Shown here: piece after piece, positions 46,652 to 55,015 of the stretch
Layout: the number at the start of each line of letters is the position of its first letter
Numbering within the stretch: position 1 is the first letter of the stretch
Source of the DNA: Shinella lacus
Lineage (GTDB): Bacteria > Pseudomonadota > Alphaproteobacteria > Rhizobiales > Rhizobiaceae
Assembly (NCBI RefSeq): GCF_010994755.1
Contig: NZ_WHSB02000001.1
Coordinates: forward strand, 868,001-932,000
Length of the DNA: 64,000 nucleotides
Reading direction: 5' to 3'
Notes under the pieces: generated by a model
Seen by the model: the letters and a program-made list of their open reading frames with translations, nothing else
Told to the model about the DNA's origin: nothing
The model's database searches: none
Translations under genes and position numbers: made by a program

Positions 46652-47839
46652 ATGCGGGAATGCTTCAAAGCGAGCCGGAAAGGCTTGTGGCTTGCGGCCG
46701 CGGCTTTCTGCTGGGCATACCCTGCCGCAGCCGACATTGCGATATCGATGACCTATCTCCGCCAGGAGATGCAGGCGCCGCCGGTGCTTTCCAATCTCGA
46801 CCCGATTCCGGAAGACCGCGGAATTGCGGGCGCGGAGGTGGCGCTGACCGACACCAAGACCACCGGCAGCTTCATGGGCCACGACTATAGCCTCGCATTG
46901 CTGTCGGTCGAACCCGATGGCGACTTCCTCGACGCCGCCCGCAAGGCGCTTGCCACGTCGAAAATCCTGTTCATCGACGCGCCGCCCGAAGGCATTCTCG
47001 CCGTGGCCGACCTGCCGGAAGCCAAGGGCGCGCTCCTCTTCAACGTCTCCTCCGGCGCGCGGCGGCTGCGGGACGCGGATTGCCGCGCCAACGTGCTGCA
47101 CACCATGGCGGAGGATGCCATGCGCACGGACGCGCTGATGCAGGTGCTAAAGGCGCGGCGCTGGACCCGCACGGTGCTGATCGTCGGACCGAAGCCGGAG
47201 GACCGCGCCTTCGCCGACACGCTGCGCGCCTCCGCGCAAAAATTCGGCGTCGAGATCCTCGCCGCGAAGGACTGGACGTTCGACACGGACCTGCGGCGCG
47301 CCGCCGGCCAGGAAATCCCCCTCTTCACCCAGGATTTTCCCGACCACGACATCCTGCTGATCGCCGACGAGGCCGACGATTTCGCGCGTTACGTTCAGGA
47401 CAATACTTGGCTGCCGCGACCGGTCGCGGGCTCGGATGGCCTACGCGGCGAGGGCTGGGCGCCGGTGCTGGAACAGTGGGCCGCCGTGCAGCTCCAGAAC
47501 CGCTTCGAAAAGGCGGCGGGGCGCGAGATGGGCTCGCGCGACTATGCCGCCTGGACGGCGCTACGCACCATCGGCGAGGCCGTCACGCGAACCAATTCCG
47601 CCGATCCCTCGGTACTACGCACCTTCATCCTGTCTAAAAAATTCGCCCTCGACGGCTTCAAGGGCCGCAGCCTCACGTATCGCGACTGGGATGGCCAACT
47701 GCGCCAGCCGATGGCGGTGGTCAATGCGCGCGCGCTGGTCGAACTCGCGCCGCTCGACGGCTACCTGCACCAGACCAACGAAATGGACACGCTGGGCCTC
47801 GACCGGCCCGAGAGCACCTGCACCGCCTTTGGAGGATGA
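46652..47839 (+). CDS. ABC transporter substrate-binding protein, PQQ-alcohol-dehydrogenase-associated
   Basis: This 395-residue exported protein (signal peptide to about residue 27, PAAAD) belongs to the branched-chain-type binding proteins that occur only beside PQQ-dependent alcohol dehydrogenases. The start at ATG 46652 follows GGGAGGA; an in-frame start eight codons upstream lacks a ribosome site. Visible segments are DFPDHDILLIADEADDFARY (residues 225-245) and GRSLTYRDWDGQLRQPM near the C terminus. Pseudomonas putida PedA1A2BC, a related system, is needed for growth at low lanthanide, so metal acquisition or sensing is a plausible role. The gene is followed after 1 bp by the beta-propeller gene. 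Confidence 0.87.
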   Translation: MRECFKASRKGLWLAAAAFCWAYPAAADIAISMTYLRQEMQAPPVLSNLDPIPEDRGIAGAEVALTDTKTTGSFMGHDYSLALLSVEPDGDFLDAARKALATSKILFIDAPPEGILAVADLPEAKGALLFNVSSGARRLRDADCRANVLHTMAEDAMRTDALMQVLKARRWTRTVLIVGPKPEDRAFADTLRASAQKFGVEILAAKDWTFDTDLRRAAGQEIPLFTQDFPDHDILLIADEADDFARYVQDNTWLPRPVAGSDGLRGEGWAPVLEQWAAVQLQNRFEKAAGREMGSRDYAAWTALRTIGEAVTRTNSADPSVLRTFILSKKFALDGFKGRSLTYRDWDGQLRQPMAVVNARALVELAPLDGYLHQTNEMDTLGLDRPESTCTAFGG

Positions 47840-47840
47840 G

Positions 47841-48806
47841 ATGAAATTTCCGGCCCTGCTGATCGCGCCCATGCTGGCCGCCATGCCGCTTCAGGCACTT
47901 GCCGGAGAGATCTGGGTGACGAACGAGAAGGACGACACGATTTCCGTGATCGATACGCAGACGCTGGAAATGGTGCGCACCATCAAGACCGGCGAGCGTC
48001 CGCGCGGCATCACCTTCAATTCCGACCACAGCCGCGTCTATATCTGCGCCTCCGACAGCGACACGGTGCAGGTGATGGACCCCGCAACCGGCGAGATCCT
48101 GCACGACCTGCCCTCCGGCGAGGACCCCGAGCAGTTCGTGCTCGCCCCGGACGACAAGCATTTATGGATCGCCAACGAGGACGATGCCGTGACGACGGTC
48201 GTCGATGTCGAGACCCGGCAGGTCGTGGCGCAGGTCAATGTCGGCATCGAGCCGGAAGGCATGGCGGTCTCGCCGGATGGCAAGATCGTCATCACCACGT
48301 CGGAAACGACGAACATGGCGCACTGGATCGACACCGGCACCAAAAAGATCTTCGCCAACACGCTCGTCGATTCCCGTCCACGCCATGCCGAGTTTGCCAA
48401 GGGCGGAACAGAGCTCTGGGTCTCGTCCGAAATCGGCGGCACGATCACCGTCTTCGACGTGGCCACGCAGGCGGAAAAAGCCAAGATCCGCTTCGAGATC
48501 ACCGGCGTCAATGCCGACCTCGTCCAGCCCGTCGGCTTCGAGTTCACGCCGGACGGCAAGATGGCCTTCGTCGCCCTTGGCCCTGCCAACCATGTCGCGG
48601 TGATCGATGCCGATACGTTCGCGGTCAAGTCCTACGTCCTGGTCGGCCGTCGGGTCTGGCACCTCGCCTTCTCGCCGGACCACACGCAGCTTTTCACCAC
48701 CAACGGCGTCTCCGGCGACGTGACCGTCATCGACGTCGCCTCGCTGGAACCCGTGAAATCCATCAAGGTTGGCCGCTTCCCCTGGGGCGCGGCGAGCCGG
48801 CCATAA
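47841..48806 (+). CDS. PQQ-dependent catabolism-associated beta-propeller protein (YVTN family)
   Basis: This 321-residue periplasmic protein has a signal peptide (residues 1-21) and about seven YVTN-type repeats, each of the form INT-DTQTLEMVRTIKTGERPRGI, such as SVIDTQTLEMVRTIKTG and VTVIDVASLEPVKSIKVG. It belongs to the propeller proteins linked to PQQ-dependent catabolism. The biochemical role is not established; a scaffold or chaperone for the dehydrogenase or its cofactor is a common suggestion. The ATG is 1 bp after the preceding stop codon. Confidence 0.87.
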   Translation: MKFPALLIAPMLAAMPLQALAGEIWVTNEKDDTISVIDTQTLEMVRTIKTGERPRGITFNSDHSRVYICASDSDTVQVMDPATGEILHDLPSGEDPEQFVLAPDDKHLWIANEDDAVTTVVDVETRQVVAQVNVGIEPEGMAVSPDGKIVITTSETTNMAHWIDTGTKKIFANTLVDSRPRHAEFAKGGTELWVSSEIGGTITVFDVATQAEKAKIRFEITGVNADLVQPVGFEFTPDGKMAFVALGPANHVAVIDADTFAVKSYVLVGRRVWHLAFSPDHTQLFTTNGVSGDVTVIDVASLEPVKSIKVGRFPWGAASRP

Positions 48807-48827
48807 CAGTCGAAGAGGGAGGACATC

Positions 48828-49283
48828 ATGAAAAGAGCAATCCTGACCGCCATCGCGCTTGTCGCCGTGCCGTTCGTGGCGCTGGCGGACGACGACGACA
48901 ACAAGGCCGAAGCCGGCATGGGCCTTGCCGGCATCCTGTCCAAATCCAATCGCGAAGCGTTGCCCGAACTCACCCTCTCGGCAGGCCAGCCGGTTGCCAA
49001 GGGCGCGCTGACGCTGAAATCCGGCAAATATTACACGCTGGAAATCAAGGCGGACGGCAGCCAGGAACTGGCGCTGGAGGGCGCCGGTTTCTTCCGCGCC
49101 GTCTGGGTCAACGAGATCGTCATCGAGGGCATCGAGATCCGGCCGCTCGGCGTCGATTCCATCGAATTCGACGAGGCGGGCGAAGCGGAGATCAGCTTCA
49201 TCGCGATCAAGCCGGGGAGTTATCACCTCAAGGTGCCCGGCAGCACGGGCGATACGCAACAGGTCTCGATCACCATAGAATGA
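48828..49283 (+). CDS. Exported protein of unknown function with acidic N terminus
   Basis: This 151-residue protein has a signal peptide (residues 1-20), and the mature form begins with the acidic run DDDDNKAEAG. The remainder looks like a beta-sandwich of cupredoxin type, with the strands LTLKSGKYYTLEIKADGS, VWVNEIVIEGIEIRP and ISFIAIKPGSYHLKVPG. The blue-copper ligand set is incomplete: no Cys-His-Met triad is present. It sits in the middle of the PQQ-associated operon, 22 bp after the propeller gene and 8 bp before the ABC ATPase gene. A metal-binding role for the acidic start is speculative. Confidence 0.82.
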   Translation: MKRAILTAIALVAVPFVALADDDDNKAEAGMGLAGILSKSNREALPELTLSAGQPVAKGALTLKSGKYYTLEIKADGSQELALEGAGFFRAVWVNEIVIEGIEIRPLGVDSIEFDEAGEAEISFIAIKPGSYHLKVPGSTGDTQQVSITIE

Positions 49284-49290
49284 GCAACAC

Positions 49291-50004
49291 ATGAGCGGCT
49301 TGACGGTAGAGGACATCAGCCACGACTGGGGCGCCCGGCGCGCCCTCGACGGTGTGTCCTTTACCGTCGAACGCGGCCGCTTCTGCGCGCTGCTCGGGCC
49401 GAACGGCGCCGGAAAATCGACACTGTTCGGTATGCTCACGCGGCTCTTCACGCCGCACACCGGCCGCATCGCGATCGCCGGCCATGACATGGCCCGCGCG
49501 CCGCGCGCCGCCCTTGCCCGCATGGGCGTCGTGTTCCAGGCCTCCACGCTCGATCCGGACCTGACCGTCAGGCGCAACCTGCTCTACTTCGCAGCCTTGC
49601 ACGGGCTCTTCGGACGGGAGGCGGAGACGCGCGCCATGGCAGCGCTGGAGCGGCTCGGCATGGCGGAGCGGGCGGAGGAGAAGGCCGCAAGGCTGAACGG
49701 CGGGCACCGCCGGCGCATGGAAATCGCGCGTGCCCTCATCCACCGGCCCGACGTGCTGCTACTGGACGAGCCGACGGTGGGGCTGGATGCAGCCTCGCGC
49801 GCCGCCATCACGCAGCACGTGCACGATCTTGCTTCCGGAGGGCTGACGGTGCTGTGGGCGACCCATCTGGTGGACGAGGTGCGCCCGCAGGACCGGCTCG
49901 TCATCCTGCACCACGGCCGGGTGCTGGCCGATGGCGAAGCCGGAGACATTGGCGGTACGGATTTGACCGGCCGATTTCTTGCGCTCACCGGAGATCGGCC
50001 ATGA
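49291..50004 (+). CDS. ABC transporter ATP-binding protein, PQQ-alcohol-dehydrogenase-associated
   Basis: This 237-residue ATPase of the ABC-2 (exporter) type has Walker A GPNGAGKST, Walker B VLLLDEPTVGLD and an altered signature LNGGHRRR in place of LSGGQ. It pairs with the ABC-2 permease whose gene overlaps it as ATGA. It belongs to the ATPase group that accompanies PQQ-dependent alcohol dehydrogenases (PedC-like). Direction of transport is uncertain, because the same operon also encodes a binding protein. Confidence 0.9.
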   Translation: MSGLTVEDISHDWGARRALDGVSFTVERGRFCALLGPNGAGKSTLFGMLTRLFTPHTGRIAIAGHDMARAPRAALARMGVVFQASTLDPDLTVRRNLLYFAALHGLFGREAETRAMAALERLGMAERAEEKAARLNGGHRRRMEIARALIHRPDVLLLDEPTVGLDAASRAAITQHVHDLASGGLTVLWATHLVDEVRPQDRLVILHHGRVLADGEAGDIGGTDLTGRFLALTGDRP

Positions 50005-50843
50005 CGGCGGGGGCATTTCCAAGCGTGAACTCGGCACCCACCGTGTTCTTCAGATCGCACCCCTTCATTGCGCTGCGCGCGATCATCCACCGCGAGGCGC
50101 TGCGGTTTCTCGGCCAGCGCGGGCGGTTGATTGCAGCGCTTGTGCGGCCGCTCGTCTGGCTCTTCGTCTTCGCCGCCGGTTTCCGGGCGGCGCTCGGTCT
50201 TTCGATCACCCCGCCCTACCAGACCTACATCACCTACGAGATCTACATCGTGCCCGGGCTGGTGGGCATGATCCTGCTGTTCAGCGGCATGCAATCCTCG
50301 TTGAGCCTCGTCTATGACCGGGAGATGGGATCGATGCGGCTGTTGCTGACGGCGCCCTTGCCGCGCTGGTGGCTGCTGTTCTGCCGGCTTCTCGCCGGCA
50401 GCCTGATCGCCATGTTGCAGGCCTATGCCTTCCTGGCGATCGCCGCACTTTATGGCATCCGCTTTCCATTGCTCGGCTACCTGGCCGCAGCGCCAGCGAT
50501 GGCCGCCAGCGCGATGATGCTGGGCGCGCTCGGGCTGCTCCTCTCCTCCTTCATCCGGCAGCTGGAAAACTTTGCCGGCGTGATGAACTTCGTCATCTTC
50601 CCGATGTTCTTCCTGTCCTCCGCGCTCTATCCGCTGTGGAAAATGGCCGAGGCCTCTCCGAGGCTGCGGGACCTGTGCGCGCTGAACCCCTTCACCCATG
50701 CCGTCGAACTCATCCGCTTCGCGCTCTATGCGAAGGGCAACCTGACAGCGCTGGCCGTCACGCTCGCCGCTTTCGCCGTCTTCGGGCTCGTCGCCGTCTG
50801 GGGCTACGATCCCGCCCGCGGGCTCACCGCGCGAAAGGCCTGA
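50001..50843 (+). CDS. ABC-2 type permease, PQQ-alcohol-dehydrogenase-associated
   Basis: This 280-residue membrane protein has six hydrophobic segments and the ABC-2 permease signature region LALNPFTHAVELIRFAL (here CALNPFTHAVELIRF) near the C terminus. The start ATG overlaps the ATPase stop codon. Together they form an exporter-type complex found beside quinoprotein alcohol dehydrogenases (PedB-like). A lanthanide-related role is reported for the homologous Pseudomonas system. Confidence 0.9.
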   Translation: MTAGAFPSVNSAPTVFFRSHPFIALRAIIHREALRFLGQRGRLIAALVRPLVWLFVFAAGFRAALGLSITPPYQTYITYEIYIVPGLVGMILLFSGMQSSLSLVYDREMGSMRLLLTAPLPRWWLLFCRLLAGSLIAMLQAYAFLAIAALYGIRFPLLGYLAAAPAMAASAMMLGALGLLLSSFIRQLENFAGVMNFVIFPMFFLSSALYPLWKMAEASPRLRDLCALNPFTHAVELIRFALYAKGNLTALAVTLAAFAVFGLVAVWGYDPARGLTARKA

Positions 50844-50867
50844 CCAAGGCCGCAAAGGAGAATTGCC

Positions 50868-51413
50868 ATGCGCCTTGCCACCCTCGCCGCCGGCCTTCTG
50901 CTGATATCCGCCAACACCGCCCTGTCCCAGACGGAGACTGCCGGCGGCACGCTTAATCCCGAAGAGCTGACGCTCAACCGCGTCATGAAAGACGTGGCGG
51001 AAGGACGGACGAGCATGACCATCTGCGCGACCGGCTACTACATCACCAAATCGGGCCGCCACGAAATGGCGCGCGAACTTTTCGAGCGGTGCGCCGCAGC
51101 CGGGTGGACGCACGCCATGACCTGGATGTCCCAGCTTGACGACAACGGCCTCGGCGGCCCGGAAGACCCCGATAAGGCGGCCGAGTGGGACCGCCGGGCC
51201 GCGGAGGCCGGCGATCCGATCGGCAAGCTGAACTACGGGCTCGACCTGATGCGGGGCCGCGGCGTGATGGAAAACCGCGCACTCGGCCGTCAGTATATCG
51301 ACGAGGCGGCCCGCAGCGGCCTTCCCACCGCAAAGCGCCTGCGCGCCGCCGACTACGACCTCGATGTCGTGACGCCGGACGCCGACAACTGGAAATACGC
51401 CCCGGCCTTCTGA
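50868..51413 (+). CDS. Exported Sel1-like repeat protein
   Basis: This 181-residue protein has a signal peptide (residues 1-21, ending ALSQ) and two to three Sel1/TPR-like helical repeats: GRHEMARELFERCAAAGWTHAM, DPDKAAEWDRRAAEAGDPIGKLNYG and ALGRQYIDEAARSGLPTAKRL (each given in part). Such proteins act as protein-protein adaptors in the periplasm. It is the last gene of the PQQ-associated operon. Its last 61 bp overlap the 3' end of the convergent ABC ATPase gene. Confidence 0.85.
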   Translation: MRLATLAAGLLLISANTALSQTETAGGTLNPEELTLNRVMKDVAEGRTSMTICATGYYITKSGRHEMARELFERCAAAGWTHAMTWMSQLDDNGLGGPEDPDKAAEWDRRAAEAGDPIGKLNYGLDLMRGRGVMENRALGRQYIDEAARSGLPTAKRLRAADYDLDVVTPDADNWKYAPAF

Positions 51414-52033
51414 TCCTCCTCGACGATCCGCGCGGGACGTCCCTCAAGCCGGAGGATACGCCCGGCGAGCCGCTCCGCTTCCGCGCGGACATGGGTGACG
51501 AGCAGCGTCGCACAGGGCCGCTTCGCGATCAGGCGCTCGAAAAGGCCCATCATGTCGCCGGCAAGCGCCGGGTCCAGGCTGACAAAGGGCTCGTCCATCA
51601 GGAGAAGATCGGGCTTAGAGGCAAAGGCGCGCGCCAGCGACAGGCGCCGCTGCTGGCCGAGGGAAAGCATGCCGGGAAAACGTTCGCCGAGACCGCCGAG
51701 CTCCACGGCCTCAAGCCAATGCCGCGCCTCTTCAGGGGAGATGCGCGCGACGATGGTGAGGTTTTCGATCGCGGTCCGCCACGGCAAAAGCACCGGTTCC
51801 TGGAACACCATGGCAAGCCGCGCCGTGGCCTCCCGTCGCCCGCGAAAACCGCGGTCGAGGCCAGCGACGACGCGCAGCAGCGAGGTTTTTCCGACGCCGG
51901 AAGGCCCGGTCAAGGCCACAGTCTCGCCCGGCGCCAGCGAAAGCCTCATCGGGCCGAGCACACCGCCCGGCCCGCCGCGTTCAAGGTCGAGCGTGAGGAC
52001 GGGCTCAACTGCCGGGGTGGTGGAAGACGCCAT
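51353..52033 (-). CDS. ABC transporter ATP-binding protein (SsuB/TauB type) of the PQQ locus
   Basis: This 226-residue ATPase has Walker A GPSGVGKTS, signature LSLGQQRR and Walker B LLLMDEPFVSLD. It starts inside the end of the upstream binding-protein gene (29-bp overlap) and converges with the Sel1 gene with a 61-bp coding overlap. No permease gene is adjacent; the lone SsuC-type permease at 41044-41829 is the likely partner. The imported ligand is unknown. Association with quinoprotein systems suggests an alcohol- or PQQ-related function. Confidence 0.9.
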   Translation of the reverse strand: MASSTTPAVEPVLTLDLERGGPGGVLGPMRLSLAPGETVALTGPSGVGKTSLLRVVAGLDRGFRGRREATARLAMVFQEPVLLPWRTAIENLTIVARISPEEARHWLEAVELGGLGERFPGMLSLGQQRRLSLARAFASKPDLLLMDEPFVSLDPALAGDMMGLFERLIAKRPCATLLVTHVRAEAERLAGRILRLEGRPARIVEEDQKAGAYFQLSASGVTTSRS

Positions 52034-52979
52034 CGGGCAGCTCTTTCAGGTCGCCGACCAGATCGGCACCGCCAAGTTCGGTCATGAGGGCCAGCATGCG
52101 TGCGGCCGCCTTTTCATCCACCACGCGCCTTTCTGGCGTGCCCGCGAGGAAACCCGCCTTCAGCGCTTCGAATTCCGCATCGGTCTCCGCCCGCATCATC
52201 GGCCGAATGCGCTCCCATGCCGCCGGATCGGCGGCAAGCTTGTCCTTCGCCTGGCGCGAAGCGGTGGCGATCGCTTCGCCCAGTCCGGGATGGCTCTTCA
52301 GGATGTCGCCCCGCACGACGTAGCCGATCAGCGGGGTCTCCGGATCGAGGCCGAGGGCTTTCGCGGCCTCGTCGACGCCGACCAGCGTGCGCATGCCCGC
52401 CGCCTGCATGCGTGCGCCAAAATTCCAGAAGTTGAGGGCGCCCTGCACCTCGCCGTCGAGGGCGGCTTTGTAGATCAGCGGCGGCGCGCCGAAGACCTGC
52501 TCGGTCGTGCCGGAAAGATCAAAATGCTCCACCTTCTGCGCATAGGCGCGCAGGATCAGCCAGCTCTTGTCGATCGGGCTGCCGGCGACGCCGATCTTCT
52601 GGCCTTTCAGGTCGGCAAGGCTTTTTGCCGTGCTGTCCGCCGGCACCATCAGGCCGCCGACCGCACGCGAATAGGGAATGAACACGACGTCGCGGCCGGC
52701 GGCCCGCTCCCGCGCCACCCAAAGCCAGTCGGAGACAATGACGTCCACCTCGCCTCCGGCAAGCGCAATCTGGGCCGCGGGAGCGCCGGCAATGTCCATC
52801 ACCTCCATCGTAAAGCCGTTCGCCGTGTCGAAACCGTAGTGACGGATCGTATCGACTTCCCAGTTCACGGTGCCCGAAAGCTGGAGCGCGGCGCGCACGA
52901 CAGCCGGCTCGGCGAGCGCCGGCAGGCTGGACAGAACCGCGGCAAATGCTGCCGCGACGAACGATTTCAGGATTGTCAT
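52005..52979 (-). CDS. ABC transporter substrate-binding protein (SsuA/TauA-like) of the PQQ locus
   Basis: This 324-residue exported protein (signal peptide to about residue 23, ALAEP) belongs to the NMT1/TauA class. Visible segments are INWEVDTIRHYGFD-like GTVNWEVDTIRHYGFD near residue 40, GGEVDVIVSDWLWVARERAAGRD (given in part) and DLKGQKIGVAGSPIDKSW. It is the first gene of a two-gene unit with the ATPase. It is divergent from the alcohol dehydrogenase gene, and the shared 191-bp promoter has two motif copies, one facing each way. Confidence 0.9.
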   Translation of the reverse strand: MTILKSFVAAAFAAVLSSLPALAEPAVVRAALQLSGTVNWEVDTIRHYGFDTANGFTMEVMDIAGAPAAQIALAGGEVDVIVSDWLWVARERAAGRDVVFIPYSRAVGGLMVPADSTAKSLADLKGQKIGVAGSPIDKSWLILRAYAQKVEHFDLSGTTEQVFGAPPLIYKAALDGEVQGALNFWNFGARMQAAGMRTLVGVDEAAKALGLDPETPLIGYVVRGDILKSHPGLGEAIATASRQAKDKLAADPAAWERIRPMMRAETDAEFEALKAGFLAGTPERRVVDEKAAARMLALMTELGGADLVGDLKELPDGVFHHPGS

Positions 52980-53030
52980 GGGCTCTCCTCCCCTGCTCCT
53001 GCGATGCTATCCGCCGCGGGCACAGCCCGA

Positions 53031-53055
53031 TATACGACCTATTGGGGGCCCCCAA
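53031..53055 (-). promoter_or_regulatory. Regulon motif copy D' (half-degenerate) and adjoining GC palindrome
   Basis: Read on the minus strand, 53045-53031 is CCAATAGGTCGTATA, matching the right half of the motif (GGTCGTAT) about 65 bp before the binding-protein start. The perfect 14-bp palindrome TTGGGGGCCCCCAA at 53042-53055 overlaps it and may be a separate operator. Confidence 0.5.
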
Positions 53056-53079
53056 GGACACCCGGGTCTCGGCATTACG

Positions 53080-53093
53080 ACCAAGGTCCAATT
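53080..53093 (+). promoter_or_regulatory. Regulon motif copy D, facing the quinoprotein dehydrogenase gene
   Basis: ACCAAGGTCCAATT lies 91 bp before the dehydrogenase start codon, preceded by ACG so that the left half matches the palindromic form ACGACC. It differs from the consensus at the G of GGTCG. Confidence 0.6.
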
Positions 53094-53170
53094 CATCCGT
53101 TGCAAGAGTGAGCAGATGATCCACGCCATGAAGCCCGCATCGATCTGCGGGCAGGGAGTGGGAGGATGCC

Positions 53171-54937
53171 ATGAGGAGTCTCGTTCTGGCCGCGGTTGCG
53201 GCCATTGCCTGTGCGGGTGCCGTGCAGGCCGGCGTAACGGAGGAGGATCTCGCAAAGGACGCCGAAACCGCCGCCGACGTGCTGACCAACGGCATGGGGC
53301 GCGGCCTGCAGCGCTTCTCGCCGATGGAGACGCTGAACACGAAGAACGTCAAGAACCTGCTGCCGGCCTGGGCGTTCTCGCTCGGCGGCGAAAAGCAGCG
53401 CGGCCAGGAAAGCCAGCCGATCATCTATGACGGCATGATGTATATTACCGGCTCCTACAGCCGCCTCTATGCCATCGACATCAAGACCGGCAAGGAAGTC
53501 TGGCAGTACGATGCCCGCCTGCCGGAAGGCATCCTGCCCTGTTGCGACGTGGTCAATCGCGGCGCGGCGATCTTCGGCGACAACATCTTTTTCGGCACCC
53601 TCGATGCCCGCCTCGTGGCGCTCAATCGCAAGACGGGCGATGTCGTCTGGAACAAGAAGATCGCCGACTACAAGGAAGGCTACAGCTACACCGCCGCACC
53701 GCTGATCGTGAACGGCCTCGTCGTCACGGGCAATTCCGGCGGCGAATTCGGTGTCGTCGGCGAGGTGCAGGCGCGCAATGCCGAGACCGGCGAGCTTGTC
53801 TGGACCCGGCCCGTGATCGAAGGCCACATGGGCACCTTCAAGGGCAAGGAAAGCACGATGACCGGGACGCTCAACGCGACCTGGCCCGGCGACATGTGGA
53901 AGACGGGCGGCGGCGCGACCTGGCTCGGCGGCTCGTACGACGAAGACACGAAGACGCTCGTCTTCGGCGCGGGCAACCCCTCGCCCTGGAACAGCCACCT
54001 GCGCGGCGCCGGCAAGCCGGTGGACGGCAACAAGGGCGACAACCTCTATGCCGCCTCGCGCATCGGCATCGATCCGGAAAACGGCGAGATCAAGTGGCAC
54101 TTCCAGACCACGCCGCGCGAAGGCTGGGATTTCGACGGCGTCAACGAGGTCGTGCCCTTCGTCGACAAGGACGGCAACAAGCGCTTTGCGACGGCCGATC
54201 GCAACGGTTTCTTCTACGTGCTGAACCGCGAGGACGGCAAGTTCGTCTCCGCCCATCCCTTCGTGAAGAACATCAGCTGGGCGAAGGGCATCGATGAGAC
54301 GGGCCGCCCGATCTACAACGAGGACAACCGTCCGGGCGATGCCGCCGCCGCCGCCGATGGCGCCAAGGGCCAGCAGGTCTTCGCCGTACCGTCGTTCCTT
54401 GGCGGCAAGAACTGGATGCCGATGGCCTACAGCCCGAAGACCGGCCTGTTCTACGTTCCCTCCAACGAATGGGGCATGGACATCTGGAACGAGCCGATCA
54501 GCTACAAGAAGGGTGCCGCCTATCTCGGCGCTGGCTTCACGATCAAGCCGCTCTTCGAGGATCATATCGGCAGCCTGAAGGCGATCGACCCCAATACGGG
54601 CGAGATCAAGTGGGAATACAAGAACGGCGCTCCGCTCTGGGGCGGCGCGATGACCACCGCCGGCGGCCTCGTCTTCTTCGGAACGCCCGAAGGCGATTTC
54701 GTCGCCCTCAACAACGAGACCGGCGAGGAGCTCTGGAAGTTCCAGACCGGCTCCGGGATCGTCGGACAGCCGGTGACCTGGGAACAGGACGGCGAGCAAT
54801 ATGTCTCGGTGATTTCCGGCTGGGGCGGCGCGGTCCCCCTGTGGGGCGGTGAGGTGGCCAAGAAGGTCAACTATCTCAACCAGGGCGGCATGGTCTGGAC
54901 CTTCCGCCTGCCAAAACAGCTCGCAGCGCTGGACTGA
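53171..54937 (+). CDS. exaF: PQQ-dependent alcohol dehydrogenase, lanthanide (ExaF/PedH) type
   Basis: This 588-residue periplasmic quinoprotein has a signal peptide (residues 1-20) and an eight-bladed propeller. The vicinal disulfide is C124-C125 (PCCDVVNRG). Metal and PQQ ligands are E192 (GGEFGV), N269 (GNPSPWN) and the catalytic D320. D322 (WDFDGVNE) is the extra Asp that marks lanthanide-dependent XoxF, ExaF and PedH; calcium enzymes usually have a small residue there. It oxidises primary alcohols such as ethanol, passing electrons to cytochrome c or pseudoazurin. It is monocistronic with its own terminator. ExaF-type is preferred over XoxF by the disulfide-loop context and the ped-like neighbours. 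Confidence 0.9.
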   Translation: MRSLVLAAVAAIACAGAVQAGVTEEDLAKDAETAADVLTNGMGRGLQRFSPMETLNTKNVKNLLPAWAFSLGGEKQRGQESQPIIYDGMMYITGSYSRLYAIDIKTGKEVWQYDARLPEGILPCCDVVNRGAAIFGDNIFFGTLDARLVALNRKTGDVVWNKKIADYKEGYSYTAAPLIVNGLVVTGNSGGEFGVVGEVQARNAETGELVWTRPVIEGHMGTFKGKESTMTGTLNATWPGDMWKTGGGATWLGGSYDEDTKTLVFGAGNPSPWNSHLRGAGKPVDGNKGDNLYAASRIGIDPENGEIKWHFQTTPREGWDFDGVNEVVPFVDKDGNKRFATADRNGFFYVLNREDGKFVSAHPFVKNISWAKGIDETGRPIYNEDNRPGDAAAAADGAKGQQVFAVPSFLGGKNWMPMAYSPKTGLFYVPSNEWGMDIWNEPISYKKGAAYLGAGFTIKPLFEDHIGSLKAIDPNTGEIKWEYKNGAPLWGGAMTTAGGLVFFGTPEGDFVALNNETGEELWKFQTGSGIVGQPVTWEQDGEQYVSVISGWGGAVPLWGGEVAKKVNYLNQGGMVWTFRLPKQLAALD

Positions 54938-54943
54938 GACGAC

Positions 54944-54967
54944 AAGCCGGGCGGAAACGCCCGGCTT
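54944..54967 (+). terminator. Rho-independent-like terminator after the dehydrogenase gene
   Basis: This is a perfect 10-bp stem, AAGCCGGGCG and CGCCCGGCTT, with a GAAA loop, 6 bp after the stop codon. It is followed by CCTGCTTTC, so the T-tract is interrupted. Confidence 0.75.
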
Positions 54968-55015
54968 CCTGCTTTCTGCACGGGCCAACAAGGCCGATGA
55001 AGACGGACGAAATCA

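Noticed and set aside
48828-49283. Lanmodulin-like lanthanide-binding protein
   Set aside because: No EF-hand loops (DxDxDG patterns) are visible; only an acidic N-terminal run is present.
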